From assembly GCF_016862555.1 (NCBI RefSeq), contig NZ_BONE01000032.1:1-64000 (forward strand): 64,000 nucleotides of DNA, written 5' to 3'. Below the pieces are notes generated by a model, which did not search any database, was not told the DNA's origin, and saw nothing but the letters and a program-made list of their open reading frames with translations. Below, in pieces: positions 51,719-60,685 of this stretch. The translations under genes and the position numbers were made by a program. This stretch comes from Asanoa siamensis. GTDB lineage: Bacteria; Actinomycetota; Actinomycetes; Mycobacteriales; Micromonosporaceae. Positions within the stretch are counted from its first letter, which is position 1. Each line of letters starts with the position of its first letter.

Positions 51719-53052
51719 CGGAACACGCCGATCTTCTTCGCCGTGTAGCCGGGGAAGATCTTCTTCCAGTCCTTCACGCCCATCCGGGCGCCGAGCAACT
51801 CGGTCATCACGTCGCGGTAGTCGTTGGCCCCGGCCAGGTCGCCCTGGTCCAGCGAGCCGGCCGACAGGCCGGGCCAGCGGCCGTGCACCCGGCCGCCGTT
51901 CATGCCGCCGCCGAGCAGCAGCATGAGGCCGCCGTGGCCGTGGTCGGTGCCCGAGTTGCCGTTGGCCTCGACCCGGCGGCCGAACTCGCTCATCGTCACG
52001 ATCGACGTGTCGTCGAGGGCCGGGCCGAGGTCGGTGGCGAACGCGCCGAGGGCGCCGGCGAGCTCGTTGAGGCGGTTGCGCATGTCGCCGCCGTCCGGCC
52101 CGCCGATGTTGGTGTGCATGTCCCAGCCGCCGATGTCGACGGCCGCGACCCGCAGGCCGACCTTCGCGCGGATCAGCCGGGCCACGTCCTTGAGCTGGTC
52201 GGCGAAGCCGCCGCCCGGCCACTGCGCCGTGCCCTGGTAGTCGGACTGCGCGATCTTCCGGGCGGTCGAGATGGACTTGAGCGTCTCGGCTGCCTGGCTG
52301 CCCAGCGGGTGGTCGCCCACGCCCGTGTAGAGCGCCTTGAGCGCCGTCAGCGTCTTCTCCCGCATGCCGCCGCCGGAGCGCAGGTCGAAGTCGCGGATGC
52401 CCTGCAGCACCAGCTTGCTCTGGCCGCCGACCAGCGACCGGGGCAGCGCCGAGCCCTCGGCGACCGCGCGGAACGTCGTGCCCGGGCCGAGCTGTTCGAG
52501 CACCCGGTCGAGGAATCCGGTGTGGACGGCCGTAGACGCGGCGCCCCGCTCCAGGCAGTCCTGCGCCTGGAAGTGCGAGCGACTGGCGTCCGGCGACGCG
52601 ACCGCGTGCACCGCGGCCATCTTGCCGGCCTCCCAGAATGGCGCGAGCGGCGCGAGTCCAGGATGGAGCCCGAACCGGTCGTCGCCGGCGAGCAGCGCAC
52701 CGGGCTGGATCGCGATGCCGCGGCGGGCGTTCAGATAGTTGCGGTCCCCGCGGGGAACGACCACCGACAGCCCGTCCATGCCGCCCCGCAGGAAGACCAC
52801 GACCAGCGTGCGCGTGGTGGTCGACGGTGCGCCGAACGCGACCCGGGTGGTGACGACCTGGTTGGCCAGGCTGGCCACGCCGACCGCGCCCGCACCGGCG
52901 AGCACCCGGCGCCGGGTGAAGCCCTTGCGCCACTGGTCGCGCTGCGCCTGCAGGTCGGCGGCGACCGCCTCGGCCTGCACCCGGATCGCCGCCTCGGGCA
53001 GGTTCGGCCCGTGCCGGGCGAGGTCCGCCAGTGGTCCGTTGTCGACAGTCAT
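51715..53052 (-). CDS. DUF1501 family secreted (Tat) protein
   Basis: A 445-residue protein with a twin-arginine signal ('FTRRRVLAGAGAVGVASLAN') after a ~45-residue cytoplasmic lead. DUF1501 hallmarks are 'VVFLRGGMDGLSVVVP', 'DIGGWDMHTNIGG', 'FGRRVEANGNSGTDHGHGG' and 'LLLGGGMNGGRVHG'; the fold is alkaline-phosphatase-like and probably metal-binding. It pairs with the DUF1800 gene four bases upstream, an arrangement widespread in bacteria but of unknown function. Confidence 0.9.
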   Translation of the reverse strand: MTVDNGPLADLARHGPNLPEAAIRVQAEAVAADLQAQRDQWRKGFTRRRVLAGAGAVGVASLANQVVTTRVAFGAPSTTTRTLVVVFLRGGMDGLSVVVPRGDRNYLNARRGIAIQPGALLAGDDRFGLHPGLAPLAPFWEAGKMAAVHAVASPDASRSHFQAQDCLERGAASTAVHTGFLDRVLEQLGPGTTFRAVAEGSALPRSLVGGQSKLVLQGIRDFDLRSGGGMREKTLTALKALYTGVGDHPLGSQAAETLKSISTARKIAQSDYQGTAQWPGGGFADQLKDVARLIRAKVGLRVAAVDIGGWDMHTNIGGPDGGDMRNRLNELAGALGAFATDLGPALDDTSIVTMSEFGRRVEANGNSGTDHGHGGLMLLLGGGMNGGRVHGRWPGLSAGSLDQGDLAGANDYRDVMTELLGARMGVKDWKKIFPGYTAKKIGVFR

Positions 53053-53056
53053 GAGA

Positions 53057-54844
53057 TCACCGCAGTGCGTGGTAGATGGAGTCGAGCAGCAGCGGCGCGA
53101 CGTATTCCAGCTTGCCGCCCAGGCTGCCGTTGCGCACCGCGGTGCTGTCCTTGGCACTCAGGAACGACAGCAGCGCCTTGCGGTGCGGCTCGGCGACCTT
53201 CTGGAACACCAGCCGGTCCGCGAGGCTGTCCAGGTACGGGCCCGTGGTGCCGGGCCGCTTACCGACCAGACCCTCGACCTTCGGGTACGACAAACCGCGC
53301 TCGTAGCCGCCGATCAGGGCCCGGTGCGCGTTCCACAGGGCGAGCGTGGCGTGCGCCGACCGCCAGGCCGCCGCGACGTCCGGGTAGCCGTTCGGCGGCA
53401 CCCAGGCCAGCGGCGCGTTGCCGAACCTCTGCGTCATGAAGTAGAGGCCCTCGACGCCGGCGCGCGTGTCGGAACCCGGTGCCACGCCCAGCGCGCGGGC
53501 GGTCGCGACGAAGTTCTCCAGCGGCCGGCGGGTCTTCATGCCCGTCGCGATCCAGAACTCCTGCGAGCGGAAGAGCACCCGCAGCACCGGCGCGATCGCC
53601 GTACCGTGCTCGAGGTAGGTGTCCGCGAGCCGTTGCACGAGCCCGTTCGGCGGCGCGTCGCAGACGAACCGCACGGCGAGCTTGCGCGCGATGTTCTTCG
53701 CCGTCGCGGGGTGGGTGGCCAGATAGGACAGATATTTCTCACCGACGTCGAGCCCCTTCGAGCGCGACCCGTTCTTGTCCTTGAAGCCCAGCACCTTGAC
53801 CGGATCGATCCAGTGCCGGTTGGCCTCGTAGCGGAACTCGCCCTCGTTGCTCACGGTCCGGCCCGTCAGGATGTACGCGCTGTTGCGCACGTCCTTCTCG
53901 ACGTACCCGCCGTCGATCCCGACGGTGTGCAGCTCCAGCAGCTCGCGCCCGTAGTTCTCGTTGACCGACCGCCGGTCCGACGCCGCGTTGTCGAGGTAGC
54001 GCAACATGGCCGGGTGCCGGGCGCTGGCCTTGAGCATGTCGACGAACTTGCCGAGCGCGTGCTTGCGGATCACGTCGTTGTCGTACGAGGTCCGCACGTC
54101 CCACCCGCCGTCGAACGGGTTGGTCACGTTGAGGTGGTTCGACCAGAAGTCGACCATCACCTCGAAGAGCTGGCGGTTGCTCCACATCTGCCGGGCGATG
54201 GTCGCCTGACCGAGCTCGTACTGCGCCTGCCAGTCGCCGTCCTTGACCGTGCGCCGGATCTGCGCGGTGCTCATCGCGACGGTCGGGAACGCGGCGAGCG
54301 CCCTGGTGGCCACCGGGTCGTCGACCTTGCCGGGGTTGAGCTGCTGCTCCAGCCACTCGTCGACGCCCAGCTTGCCGGCCGCGTCGACGAGCGTCCGGGA
54401 CGGCCCGAATGTCGTACGCCGCAGCATGTGCAGGATCGGGTCCCGGCTGAGCAGGTTGGGGTTGGTCGGCGTGGCCTTCGCGGCGGCCGCGGCGGCGGCG
54501 CCCGCGCTGTCCATCAGGCCCGCGGCACCGAGGTTGATCGAGTCACCGAGCGACTGCGTGTAGCTCGCGTCCCGGTCAGCGAACGCACCCGCGTCCCGCG
54601 GCGACCGGGTCGAGGTGGCGGAGTCCGCGAGCGCGGCCGCGATGCCGTCGCCGCCACCGAGCACGGCGACCGCCGACCCGACCGCACCGGTGGCCACCAC
54701 CGCGGCACCGGCGCCCATGAGCACCTGCCGGCGGTTGCGGACCAGCTTGAGCAGCGTCGGCTCGCTCGCCCGGGCCAGCCGCGCGACCGTGGGCACCTGC
54801 GGGTCCGGTGCCCGGTGCCGAGACGCGGCACGCCGTCGCTCCAT
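53057..54844 (-). CDS. DUF1800 family protein
   Basis: A 595-residue DUF1800 protein. N-terminal 'RNRRQVLMGAGAAVVATGAV' resembles a Tat signal behind a ~37-residue cytoplasmic lead. Family motifs include 'RRTTFGPSRTL', 'VDFWSNHLNV', 'NENYGRELLELHTVG' and 'WVPPNGYPD'. Co-transcribed with the DUF1501 partner. Function is unknown; the pair is thought to act outside the membrane. Confidence 0.9.
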   Translation of the reverse strand: MERRRAASRHRAPDPQVPTVARLARASEPTLLKLVRNRRQVLMGAGAAVVATGAVGSAVAVLGGGDGIAAALADSATSTRSPRDAGAFADRDASYTQSLGDSINLGAAGLMDSAGAAAAAAAKATPTNPNLLSRDPILHMLRRTTFGPSRTLVDAAGKLGVDEWLEQQLNPGKVDDPVATRALAAFPTVAMSTAQIRRTVKDGDWQAQYELGQATIARQMWSNRQLFEVMVDFWSNHLNVTNPFDGGWDVRTSYDNDVIRKHALGKFVDMLKASARHPAMLRYLDNAASDRRSVNENYGRELLELHTVGIDGGYVEKDVRNSAYILTGRTVSNEGEFRYEANRHWIDPVKVLGFKDKNGSRSKGLDVGEKYLSYLATHPATAKNIARKLAVRFVCDAPPNGLVQRLADTYLEHGTAIAPVLRVLFRSQEFWIATGMKTRRPLENFVATARALGVAPGSDTRAGVEGLYFMTQRFGNAPLAWVPPNGYPDVAAAWRSAHATLALWNAHRALIGGYERGLSYPKVEGLVGKRPGTTGPYLDSLADRLVFQKVAEPHRKALLSFLSAKDSTAVRNGSLGGKLEYVAPLLLDSIYHALR

Positions 54845-55185
54845 CCCCCCACCCCAGTTCTACGGATCGATCCAGGCCGGACCATAGATGCACGCACCCG
54901 CGCCGCTCAATGCGGGCGGTGGTTTGTTAAGCCGCCCCTAAACCTTCGGGCGGCCTTTCGGGTCGCCGCAGAGGGGCGTTTCAGCTGGCCGGAGCGTATG
55001 GAGGCCGGCCATCTACGGGGACGCGCGTCAAGAGTCGGGTGCGAGCGTCGCGACGTAGCCCGGAATGACGACCGTGACCGGCCCCGCCGCGGGCTGTCGT
55101 ACACGTCGTCGTGGATCTGCGCCTCCCCCGGGCCGCGCCGCCGCCACGCCGGGTGGCAGTGGCGGCGGCGGGTCGTTTCGGGTGG
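54845..55185. other. 341-base gene-free stretch
   Basis: No coding signal on either strand. It must contain the DUF1800 operon promoter (next to 54845) and the 3' end of the chitinase transcript. A hairpin lies at 54931-54954 (listed separately). No other structure was recognised. Confidence 0.5.
54931..54954 (-). terminator. Probable terminator of the chitinase operon
   Basis: GCCGCCC (54931-54937) and GGGCGGC (54948-54954) form a seven-base GC stem with a 10-base loop, 230 bases past the chitinase stop. On the minus strand it is followed by TTAACAAAC rather than a T-tract. Confidence 0.45.
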
Positions 55186-56742
55186 TCAGCCGAACTGGGC
55201 CGTGATGCGGGTGAACTCCCAGTCGGGTTGGGCGATGCTGGAGCAGTCGGAGCTGAGCGGGCCCCCCGGGCAGCCGCGGTCGCGGTTGACCGACCAGAAC
55301 GCCAGGCGGGCCAGGCCGCGGGACTCCGCCCAGTCGCGGATCGACGTCCACTGCGCGACCGTCGTGATCTCGTTCTGGTCGGAGCGGCCGTTCATGCCCG
55401 AGATGCCCATGTGCTGGTAGGCGACCGCGTCCGTCCAGCCGAACGCCGTCTTCAGCGCGTTCTTCAAGCCCTCCGCGGCGCTCACCGTCGACGCGTACAT
55501 GTCGGCGCCGCCGCCGAAGTTGAACGGCATGATGGTCCAGACGTCCACATTGGCCTGCAGCGCGGCGCCCTGGTTGATCAGGCGGGTGCCCCACCACGAC
55601 GGGCCGCTGGTGGCCGTCGGGATCGTCACGATCGTCCTCAGGCCCGGGTTGTTCTGCTTGAGGATCTTCAAGGCCCCGAGGATCCGGTCCTGGACGACCT
55701 CGCTCTCGAACTCGTCGGTGTTCTCCACGTCGAGGTCGATGGCCTTGAGGTTGTACGCGCTGATCACCTGCTGCAGCGCGCCGGCCAGGGCCGCGGCCGA
55801 GGAGCAGTTCGGGCCCAGCTTGTTGCCGCTCCAGCCACCGACCGACGGGATGATGTCGCCGCCGGCGGCCCGGATCGCCGCGATCTGCTGGGCGTCGCCC
55901 GCGCTGGTGATCGGCCGGTTGCCGTCCCACGCCGGGACGCAGCCGCCGCCCGACAGGACGAACGCCTTGGTGAACCACTTGATGCCGGTCGCCGACATCA
56001 CCGTGTTGACGTTCGGGACGTTGCCCCAGGAATAGATGTACGGGGCCGCGACCTGAGCGCCCGTGCCGGGGTTCGTGCAGCCCGTCGTCGTGCCCGAGAC
56101 CGCGGCGGAGCGCGCCGACTCGCCCTGGGCGTTGTACGCGGCCACCGTGTACGACCGCGAGGTGCACGCCGGCAGCCCGCCGATCGTCGCGGACGTCCCG
56201 GTGACGGTCGCCCGCACGGTCGTACCCTCGTAGACCCGGTAGCCCGTCGCACCCGAGGAAGCGTTCCAGGCCACCGCGATGGACGTGCCGGTCGTGCCGG
56301 TGACCCGCACGTTGCCCGGCGTCGCGGGCGCGCCCGGGTTGGTCGGCGGCCCGCCCGCACAGGACGAGCCGTTGACCGTGCAGTTCGTCGGATCGCCCGC
56401 CCCGGCCGCCACGAAGCCGAAGCTCGCCGTCGCGTTCGGGCCGAGCGTCCCGTTCCAGGACTTGTTGCGAAAGCTGAACTGCTGCCCGTTGCGGGTCAGG
56501 TCGGCGTCCCAGTAGGACCCGATCGACGTGCCGGCCGGCAGGTCGAAGACGACGGTCCACGACGTGATCGTCGACGACGTGTTGTTGGTGACGGTGAACC
56601 GGGCCTCGTAGCCGCTGCCCCAACTCGCGGTGCGGACGAAGGCGGCGGTGGCCGCGGAGGCGGCCGGTGCGACCGCCACGCCGAGCACCAGGGCCGCGAC
56701 CGCCAGCCCGGCGGTGACCGTCACCCTCCGGAACAGTCTCAT
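55186..56742 (-). CDS. Secreted chitinase: CBM2 - Fn3 - GH18
   Basis: A 518-residue exported enzyme. The signal peptide ends 'APAASAATA'. A CBM2 follows ('WGSGYEARFTVTNNTSSTIT', 'SWNGTLGPNATASFGF') with its Cys pair, then a fibronectin-III domain ('PGNVRVTGTTGTSIAVAWN') and a GH18 catalytic barrel with 'AIDLDVENTD'; the proton donor is Glu340. GH18 uses substrate-assisted hydrolysis of chitin. Short helices with 'SVGGWSGNKLGPNC' match the bacterial ChiC/ChiD-like branch. The ATG at 56742 follows GAGGAGAA. It is the second gene of a two-chitinase operon (11-base gap). Confidence 0.92.
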   Translation of the reverse strand: MRLFRRVTVTAGLAVAALVLGVAVAPAASAATAAFVRTASWGSGYEARFTVTNNTSSTITSWTVVFDLPAGTSIGSYWDADLTRNGQQFSFRNKSWNGTLGPNATASFGFVAAGAGDPTNCTVNGSSCAGGPPTNPGAPATPGNVRVTGTTGTSIAVAWNASSGATGYRVYEGTTVRATVTGTSATIGGLPACTSRSYTVAAYNAQGESARSAAVSGTTTGCTNPGTGAQVAAPYIYSWGNVPNVNTVMSATGIKWFTKAFVLSGGGCVPAWDGNRPITSAGDAQQIAAIRAAGGDIIPSVGGWSGNKLGPNCSSAAALAGALQQVISAYNLKAIDLDVENTDEFESEVVQDRILGALKILKQNNPGLRTIVTIPTATSGPSWWGTRLINQGAALQANVDVWTIMPFNFGGGADMYASTVSAAEGLKNALKTAFGWTDAVAYQHMGISGMNGRSDQNEITTVAQWTSIRDWAESRGLARLAFWSVNRDRGCPGGPLSSDCSSIAQPDWEFTRITAQFG

Positions 56743-56753
56743 GTGGATTCTCC

Positions 56754-58610
56754 TCACGGCAGCGTGGCCAGGTGCGGGTCGACGGTGTTGGCGAACTGGT
56801 TGCCGTTGCTCACGTCCCAGTTGATCGACCAGGTCATCGCGCCACGGATGCCCGGATAGGTGCGCGGCGGCCGGAAGCTGCCGCAGTTGGTGCCGCGGGC
56901 GAGGCAGTCCAGCGCCTGGTTGACCATGCTGGGTGCGACCACGCCACCACCCGCGGCGCCGGGACCGGCGGGCAGCCCGAGCGCGACCTGGTCGGGGCGC
57001 AGGCCGGCCTCCAACTGGATGCAGGCGAGCGCGGTCATGAAGTTGACCGTGCCCTGGGAGTACGCGAACGACTGGTCGCAGCCGAGCATCGAGCCCGAGT
57101 TGTAGAACTGGGTGTGGACGACCGTCAGGATGTCGCGGATGTCCAGGGCCAGCTTGAAGTAGGACACCGTCGGGTTCTGCATGTCGATCGTCTGCGGCGC
57201 CATCGTGATGATCAGGTTGGCGCCGACCCGGCTCCGCAGGTTGCGCAGCGCCTGGGCCATGAAGGTCGGGTTCAGGCCGTTCTCCAGGTCGATGTCGACG
57301 CCGTCGAAGCCGTACGACTGGATCAGGTTGAACATCGAGTTGCTGAAGTTGGTGGCGCTCGTGGCGTCGTTGACCGCGACGCGGCCCGCCTCGCCACCGA
57401 CCGAGAGGATCACCTTCTTGCCGCGCGACTTCAGCGTGGCGAGATCGGCGCGGAAGTCGGCGTCGGAGTAGCCGCCGAGCGCCGTCGACAGGCCGGGGTC
57501 GACCGCGAACGTGACCGCGCCCGGCGTCGAGGTGGCCTCGGCGAAGGCGACGGCGATCAGGTCGTACGCCGCCGGCACGTCCCGCAACCGCAACTCGACG
57601 GCCGGGTTGACGAAGTTGTGCCAGTAGCCGGTCAGGAAGTGGGCCGGCAGCGGACCGGTGGAGCAGCCCGTCGTCGTGCCGCTGACGGCCGCGCTGCGGG
57701 CCGACTCGCCGGCGGAGTTGTACGCGGCGACGGTGTACGTCCGCGCAGCGCACGCGGGCAACCCGCTGATGGTGGCCGCCAAACCGGTGACCGTGGCGCG
57801 CACGGTCGAGCCCTCGTAGACCCGGTAGCCCGTGACCGTGCCGGTCGACGCGTTCCAGGCCAGCGAGATCGCGCTGCCCGTGGTGCCGGTGACCCGCACG
57901 TTCCCTGGCGTGCCGGGCACCTGCGGCCCCGTGCCGCCGCTGGTCGTGCCGGTGACGGCCGCGCTGCGGGCCGACTCACCCGCCGCGTTGTAGGCCGCCA
58001 CGGTGTAGGTGTGTGCCGTGTTGGCGGTCAGCCCGCCGATCGTCGCGGACGTCCCGGTGACGGTCGCGCGGACCGTCGAGCCCTCGTAGACCCGGTAGCC
58101 CGTGACCGTGCCGCTCGACGCGCCCCAGGACAGCGAGATGCTGGTCTGGGTCACCCCGGTGACGCTCGGTGCGCCCGGTGTGCCCGGCGGCTGCGTACCC
58201 GGGTCGGTCGTGCCTCCGCAGGACGCGCCGTTGAGCGTGCAGTTGGCCGGTGACCCGGCGCCGGCGCCGGCGCCGATGAGCCCGAACGAGGCGCTCGCGC
58301 CCGGCGCGAGGGTGCCGTTCCAGGACTTGTTGCGGAACGCGAAACGCTGCCCGGTGCGGGTCAGGTCGGCGTCCCAGAAGCTGCTCACCGAACTGCCCGC
58401 CGGCAGGTCGAACGCGACCGTCCACCCGTTCATGGTGGTCGTGCCGCCGTTGGTGATCGTGTATCTGCCCTCCCAACCGGAGCCCCAGTCGGAGGTCTTG
58501 ACGAAGGTGGCGGTCGGTCCGGCGGCCATCGCGGGTGTCGCACCCACGACGGCGGCCACCCCGCCCAGCAGGGTGACCGCCGCGGTGACCATCAGGGTCC
58601 GCAAGCGCAT
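56754..58610 (-). CDS. Secreted chitinase: CBM2 - Fn3 - Fn3 - GH18
   Basis: A 618-residue exported enzyme with signal peptide ending 'GATPAMAAG', a CBM2 ('GRYTITNGGTTTMNGWTVAF'), two fibronectin-III repeats that are near copies of each other and of the one in the neighbouring chitinase ('GYRVYEGSTVRATVTG' twice), and a GH18 domain with 'FDGVDIDLENG'; the catalytic Glu is residue 443. It resembles Streptomyces chitinases of subfamily A. ATG 58610 has GGGGAGG upstream. It is first in the operon. Confidence 0.93.
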   Translation of the reverse strand: MRLRTLMVTAAVTLLGGVAAVVGATPAMAAGPTATFVKTSDWGSGWEGRYTITNGGTTTMNGWTVAFDLPAGSSVSSFWDADLTRTGQRFAFRNKSWNGTLAPGASASFGLIGAGAGAGSPANCTLNGASCGGTTDPGTQPPGTPGAPSVTGVTQTSISLSWGASSGTVTGYRVYEGSTVRATVTGTSATIGGLTANTAHTYTVAAYNAAGESARSAAVTGTTSGGTGPQVPGTPGNVRVTGTTGSAISLAWNASTGTVTGYRVYEGSTVRATVTGLAATISGLPACAARTYTVAAYNSAGESARSAAVSGTTTGCSTGPLPAHFLTGYWHNFVNPAVELRLRDVPAAYDLIAVAFAEATSTPGAVTFAVDPGLSTALGGYSDADFRADLATLKSRGKKVILSVGGEAGRVAVNDATSATNFSNSMFNLIQSYGFDGVDIDLENGLNPTFMAQALRNLRSRVGANLIITMAPQTIDMQNPTVSYFKLALDIRDILTVVHTQFYNSGSMLGCDQSFAYSQGTVNFMTALACIQLEAGLRPDQVALGLPAGPGAAGGGVVAPSMVNQALDCLARGTNCGSFRPPRTYPGIRGAMTWSINWDVSNGNQFANTVDPHLATLP

Positions 58611-58652
58611 GAAGTCCTCCCCAGGCCCGCGCTTACATCGATAGATGGCCAA

Positions 58653-58682
58653 TTATTAAGACTGTTTACAGATACTTGTCAA
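58653..58682 (-). promoter_or_regulatory. Promoter of the chitinase operon
   Basis: On the minus strand, TTGACA (58682-58677) and TAATAA (58658-58653) are 18 bases apart, giving a ~36-base leader before ATG 58610. The spacer contains CTGTAAACAG, a short inverted repeat. The local AT-richness stands out from the surrounding high-GC DNA. Confidence 0.6.
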
Positions 58683-58685
58683 TAC

Positions 58686-60065
58686 CTATCTCCGGAACTG
58701 GATCCAGTTGACGTTGACGAAGTCGTTCGGCTGGCCGCTGGTGAAGGTCAGGAACACCGTGTGGGTGCCGGTCGTGGGCGTCACATTCCCCGGTACCGAC
58801 CGCCAGCTCTGCCACCCGCCGGTGTTGGCCAGCGCGAAGCTGCCGATCGGGGGATTGCTCCGGCTGTCCAGCCGCACCTCGACCAGGCCACTGACCCCGC
58901 CGCCGGCGCCCGACGCCACCCGCGCGACGAAGTCCCGGGCCGGCGTCGTGCCGAAGCTGACGTTGTTGAACTGGACCCAGTCGCCGCTGCGGATCGCACC
59001 GATGTTCTGGCCGCCCTCGCTGCACGCCTCGACGATCACGCCGCTCTGGGCGTTGAAGGACTCGGCCTGGATCTGGTTGTACGCGGAGCCACCGCCACCG
59101 GGGTTGCCGGTCGGCGGCGGGTCGGTCGGGTTGGTCCCGCCGCCACCGCGGGTGTAGACGGCGACGTAGTCGACCAGCATCGGCCGGCCGGACACGGTGG
59201 AGCCGGTCGGCGTGGCCGAGCCCGCGACGCCGTTGGGGAAGGCACCGCCCATCGCGACGTTGAGCAGGATGAAGTAGCCGGCGTGGCTGGTCATGTTGGA
59301 CCAGTGCGGCTCGCCGACCTGCGCCGACGTGACGGTGTGGTAGAGCGTGCCGTCGACGTACCAGCGCAGCTGTTGCGGGCTCACGCTCGTGTCCCACTCG
59401 AAGCGGTAGGTGTGGAACGCGGACTGGCACGACGAGCCGGGGCAGGCCCGGTTCGCGCCGAGGCCGTTGTTCTCGTTGCAGGGACCGCCCGGCGCGACTC
59501 CACAGTGGAGCACCGCCCAGACGGAGTTGATCCCGTTGACGTTCTCCATGATGTCGAACTCGCCGATCGCGGGCCAGTTCCAGTAGTTGCCCCGGTACGG
59601 CGCGCCGAGTGCCCAGAACGCCGGCCAGTAGCCGGCCGCCTGCGCACCGGTCACGTTGGGCATCTGGATGCGCCCCTCGATCCGCAGCACACCGCCGGAC
59701 GGCGGCTTGAAGTTGCTGCGCTGGCTCTCGATCCGGGCGGAGGTCCACTGCCCGGACCCGTTACGGATCGGCGTGATCCGCAGGTTGCCGGAGCCGTCGA
59801 GGCTCAGGTTGGACGTGCTGTTGGTGTAGGTCTGGATCTCGCCGGTGCCCCAGTTGGCGGGCCCGCCGGGGTAGGCCGTGCCGGTGTCGATGATCCAGTT
59901 GCTCGACGAGGGCAGGGTGTTGGCCGAGCCGTTGAAGTCGTCGCTCCAGGCCAGGGTCCAGCCCGAGGGCGTGGCCGGGAGCGAGGCGTTGGCGGTGACC
60001 GCGGTCGCGAGGGCCGCGACGGTGATGGCTGCGGTGGCGATCGATAACAGTGCGCGACGTTTCAT
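58686..60065 (-). CDS. Secreted GH16 endo-beta-1,3-glucanase with CBM6
   Basis: A 459-residue exported enzyme. The signal peptide ends 'AVTANASLP'. The GH16 jelly roll contains the catalytic 'GEFDIMENVNG' (Glu169 nucleophile, Asp171, Glu174 acid/base). After a Gly/Pro/Thr linker (~residue 320) comes a CBM6-type module ('QIQAESFNAQSGVIVE', 'DFVNVNWIQFRR'). It attacks laminarin or fungal beta-1,3-glucan. ATG 60065 follows GAGAGG. A perfect LacI-family operator overlaps the start region of its promoter. Confidence 0.93.
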   Translation of the reverse strand: MKRRALLSIATAAITVAALATAVTANASLPATPSGWTLAWSDDFNGSANTLPSSSNWIIDTGTAYPGGPANWGTGEIQTYTNSTSNLSLDGSGNLRITPIRNGSGQWTSARIESQRSNFKPPSGGVLRIEGRIQMPNVTGAQAAGYWPAFWALGAPYRGNYWNWPAIGEFDIMENVNGINSVWAVLHCGVAPGGPCNENNGLGANRACPGSSCQSAFHTYRFEWDTSVSPQQLRWYVDGTLYHTVTSAQVGEPHWSNMTSHAGYFILLNVAMGGAFPNGVAGSATPTGSTVSGRPMLVDYVAVYTRGGGGTNPTDPPPTGNPGGGGSAYNQIQAESFNAQSGVIVEACSEGGQNIGAIRSGDWVQFNNVSFGTTPARDFVARVASGAGGGVSGLVEVRLDSRSNPPIGSFALANTGGWQSWRSVPGNVTPTTGTHTVFLTFTSGQPNDFVNVNWIQFRR

Positions 60066-60097
60066 ACGTGGCCTCTCTCGTGCGGGGGACGGTGCTG

Positions 60098-60111
60098 TGA
60101 GAGCGCTCTCA
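60098..60111. promoter_or_regulatory. LacI-family operator of the GH16 gene
   Basis: TGAGAGCGCTCTCA is a perfect 14-base palindrome, very like the CebR/CelR operator (TGGGAGCGCTCCCA) used by actinomycete LacI-type repressors of cellulase and sugar genes. It lies just downstream of the -10 element, where a repressor would block initiation. No LacI gene is in the window, so control comes from elsewhere. Confidence 0.8.
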
Positions 60112-60116
60112 GTGGG

Positions 60117-60145
60117 GTTGTAACGGACATAGACACGGTTGTCAA
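60117..60145 (-). promoter_or_regulatory. Promoter of the GH16 gene
   Basis: On the minus strand, TTGACA (60145-60140) and TACAAC (60122-60117) are separated by 17 bases. The predicted start falls at the palindromic operator (60098-60111). The -35 box overlaps the last codons of the decayed yidC-like gene. Confidence 0.7.
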
Positions 60146-60533
60146 TGGATCGGCCGGCGCGGCGGCACGAGCGCGGCCGGAACGGTGAGAAAGGACATGA
60201 AGGGCAGCACCCGGGCCAACCCGGTCGCCTGTGGATCGAGCGCCCGCCGCGCACGGCGCGCGAAGAAGACGGCGAGCAGGACCAACAGCAGCAGGAGCGC
60301 GCCGCAGAGGGGGATGGTGGCCGTGCTCAGGCCGGCCGCGAGCGGGACGCCCCACATCTCGCCGACGGGCGGGCAGGCAGCCGGCGAGCGGGTTGGCGCC
60401 GGTCTCACGGTAGAGGCCGGTGAGTTCGGTGCCATGGCGTACGGGCCGGCGAACGGCGTCAGAAACGCGGCGAAACCGGACAGGACAGACCCGGCAGCGC
60501 CGACGGCCCGTCGAGTGGTGCGAAGGCAAGCAT
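60142..60533 (-). pseudogene. Decayed YidC/Oxa1-like membrane insertase gene
   Basis: Pieces of a YidC/Oxa1-like protein lie in three frames. ATG 60533, behind GAGGAA, gives 'MLAFAPLDGPSALPG' before an early stop. Another frame near 60380-60430 reads 'LYRETGANPLAGCLP', which matches the conserved NPLAGCLP region of YidC. A third, ending at 60142, reads 'MWGVPLAAGLSTATIPLCG', a hydrophobic span and 'LPFMSFLTVPAALVP'. G/C at third positions follows these pieces as they change frame. The total (~130 codons) is about half a normal YidC, so deletions as well as frameshifts occurred. It adjoins DUF6412, a usual yidC neighbour. Confidence 0.6.
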
Positions 60534-60572
60534 GATCGTTTCCTCGACTGATCGGGATGCCCACCGCGCGCC

Positions 60573-60642
60573 GCTTTGCTCTGCACCCATCTACGCACCG
60601 CAGGTCAGACGGGGTGGTGCGCAGATGGGTGCAGAGCAAAGC
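60573..60642. repeat. 70-bp palindromic intergenic repeat, copy B
   Basis: Arms of 27 bases (60573-60599 and 60616-60642) pair with a single mismatch around a 16-base loop. The element matches copy A at 20531-20600 in arms, loop and length. It lies between the DUF6412 gene and the yidC remnant, both leftward, so it is not confined to convergent intergenic regions. Confidence 0.88.
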
Positions 60643-60685
60643 CTGGCGAACAGACCCGCGCGGGCGGGCGGGGAAAGGTGACGAA

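Noticed and set aside
55028-56623. Alternative-frame gene overlapping the GH18 chitinase
   Set aside because: The chitinase frame has clear CBM2, Fn3 and GH18 motifs; the other frame is low-complexity Arg/Gly/His sequence.
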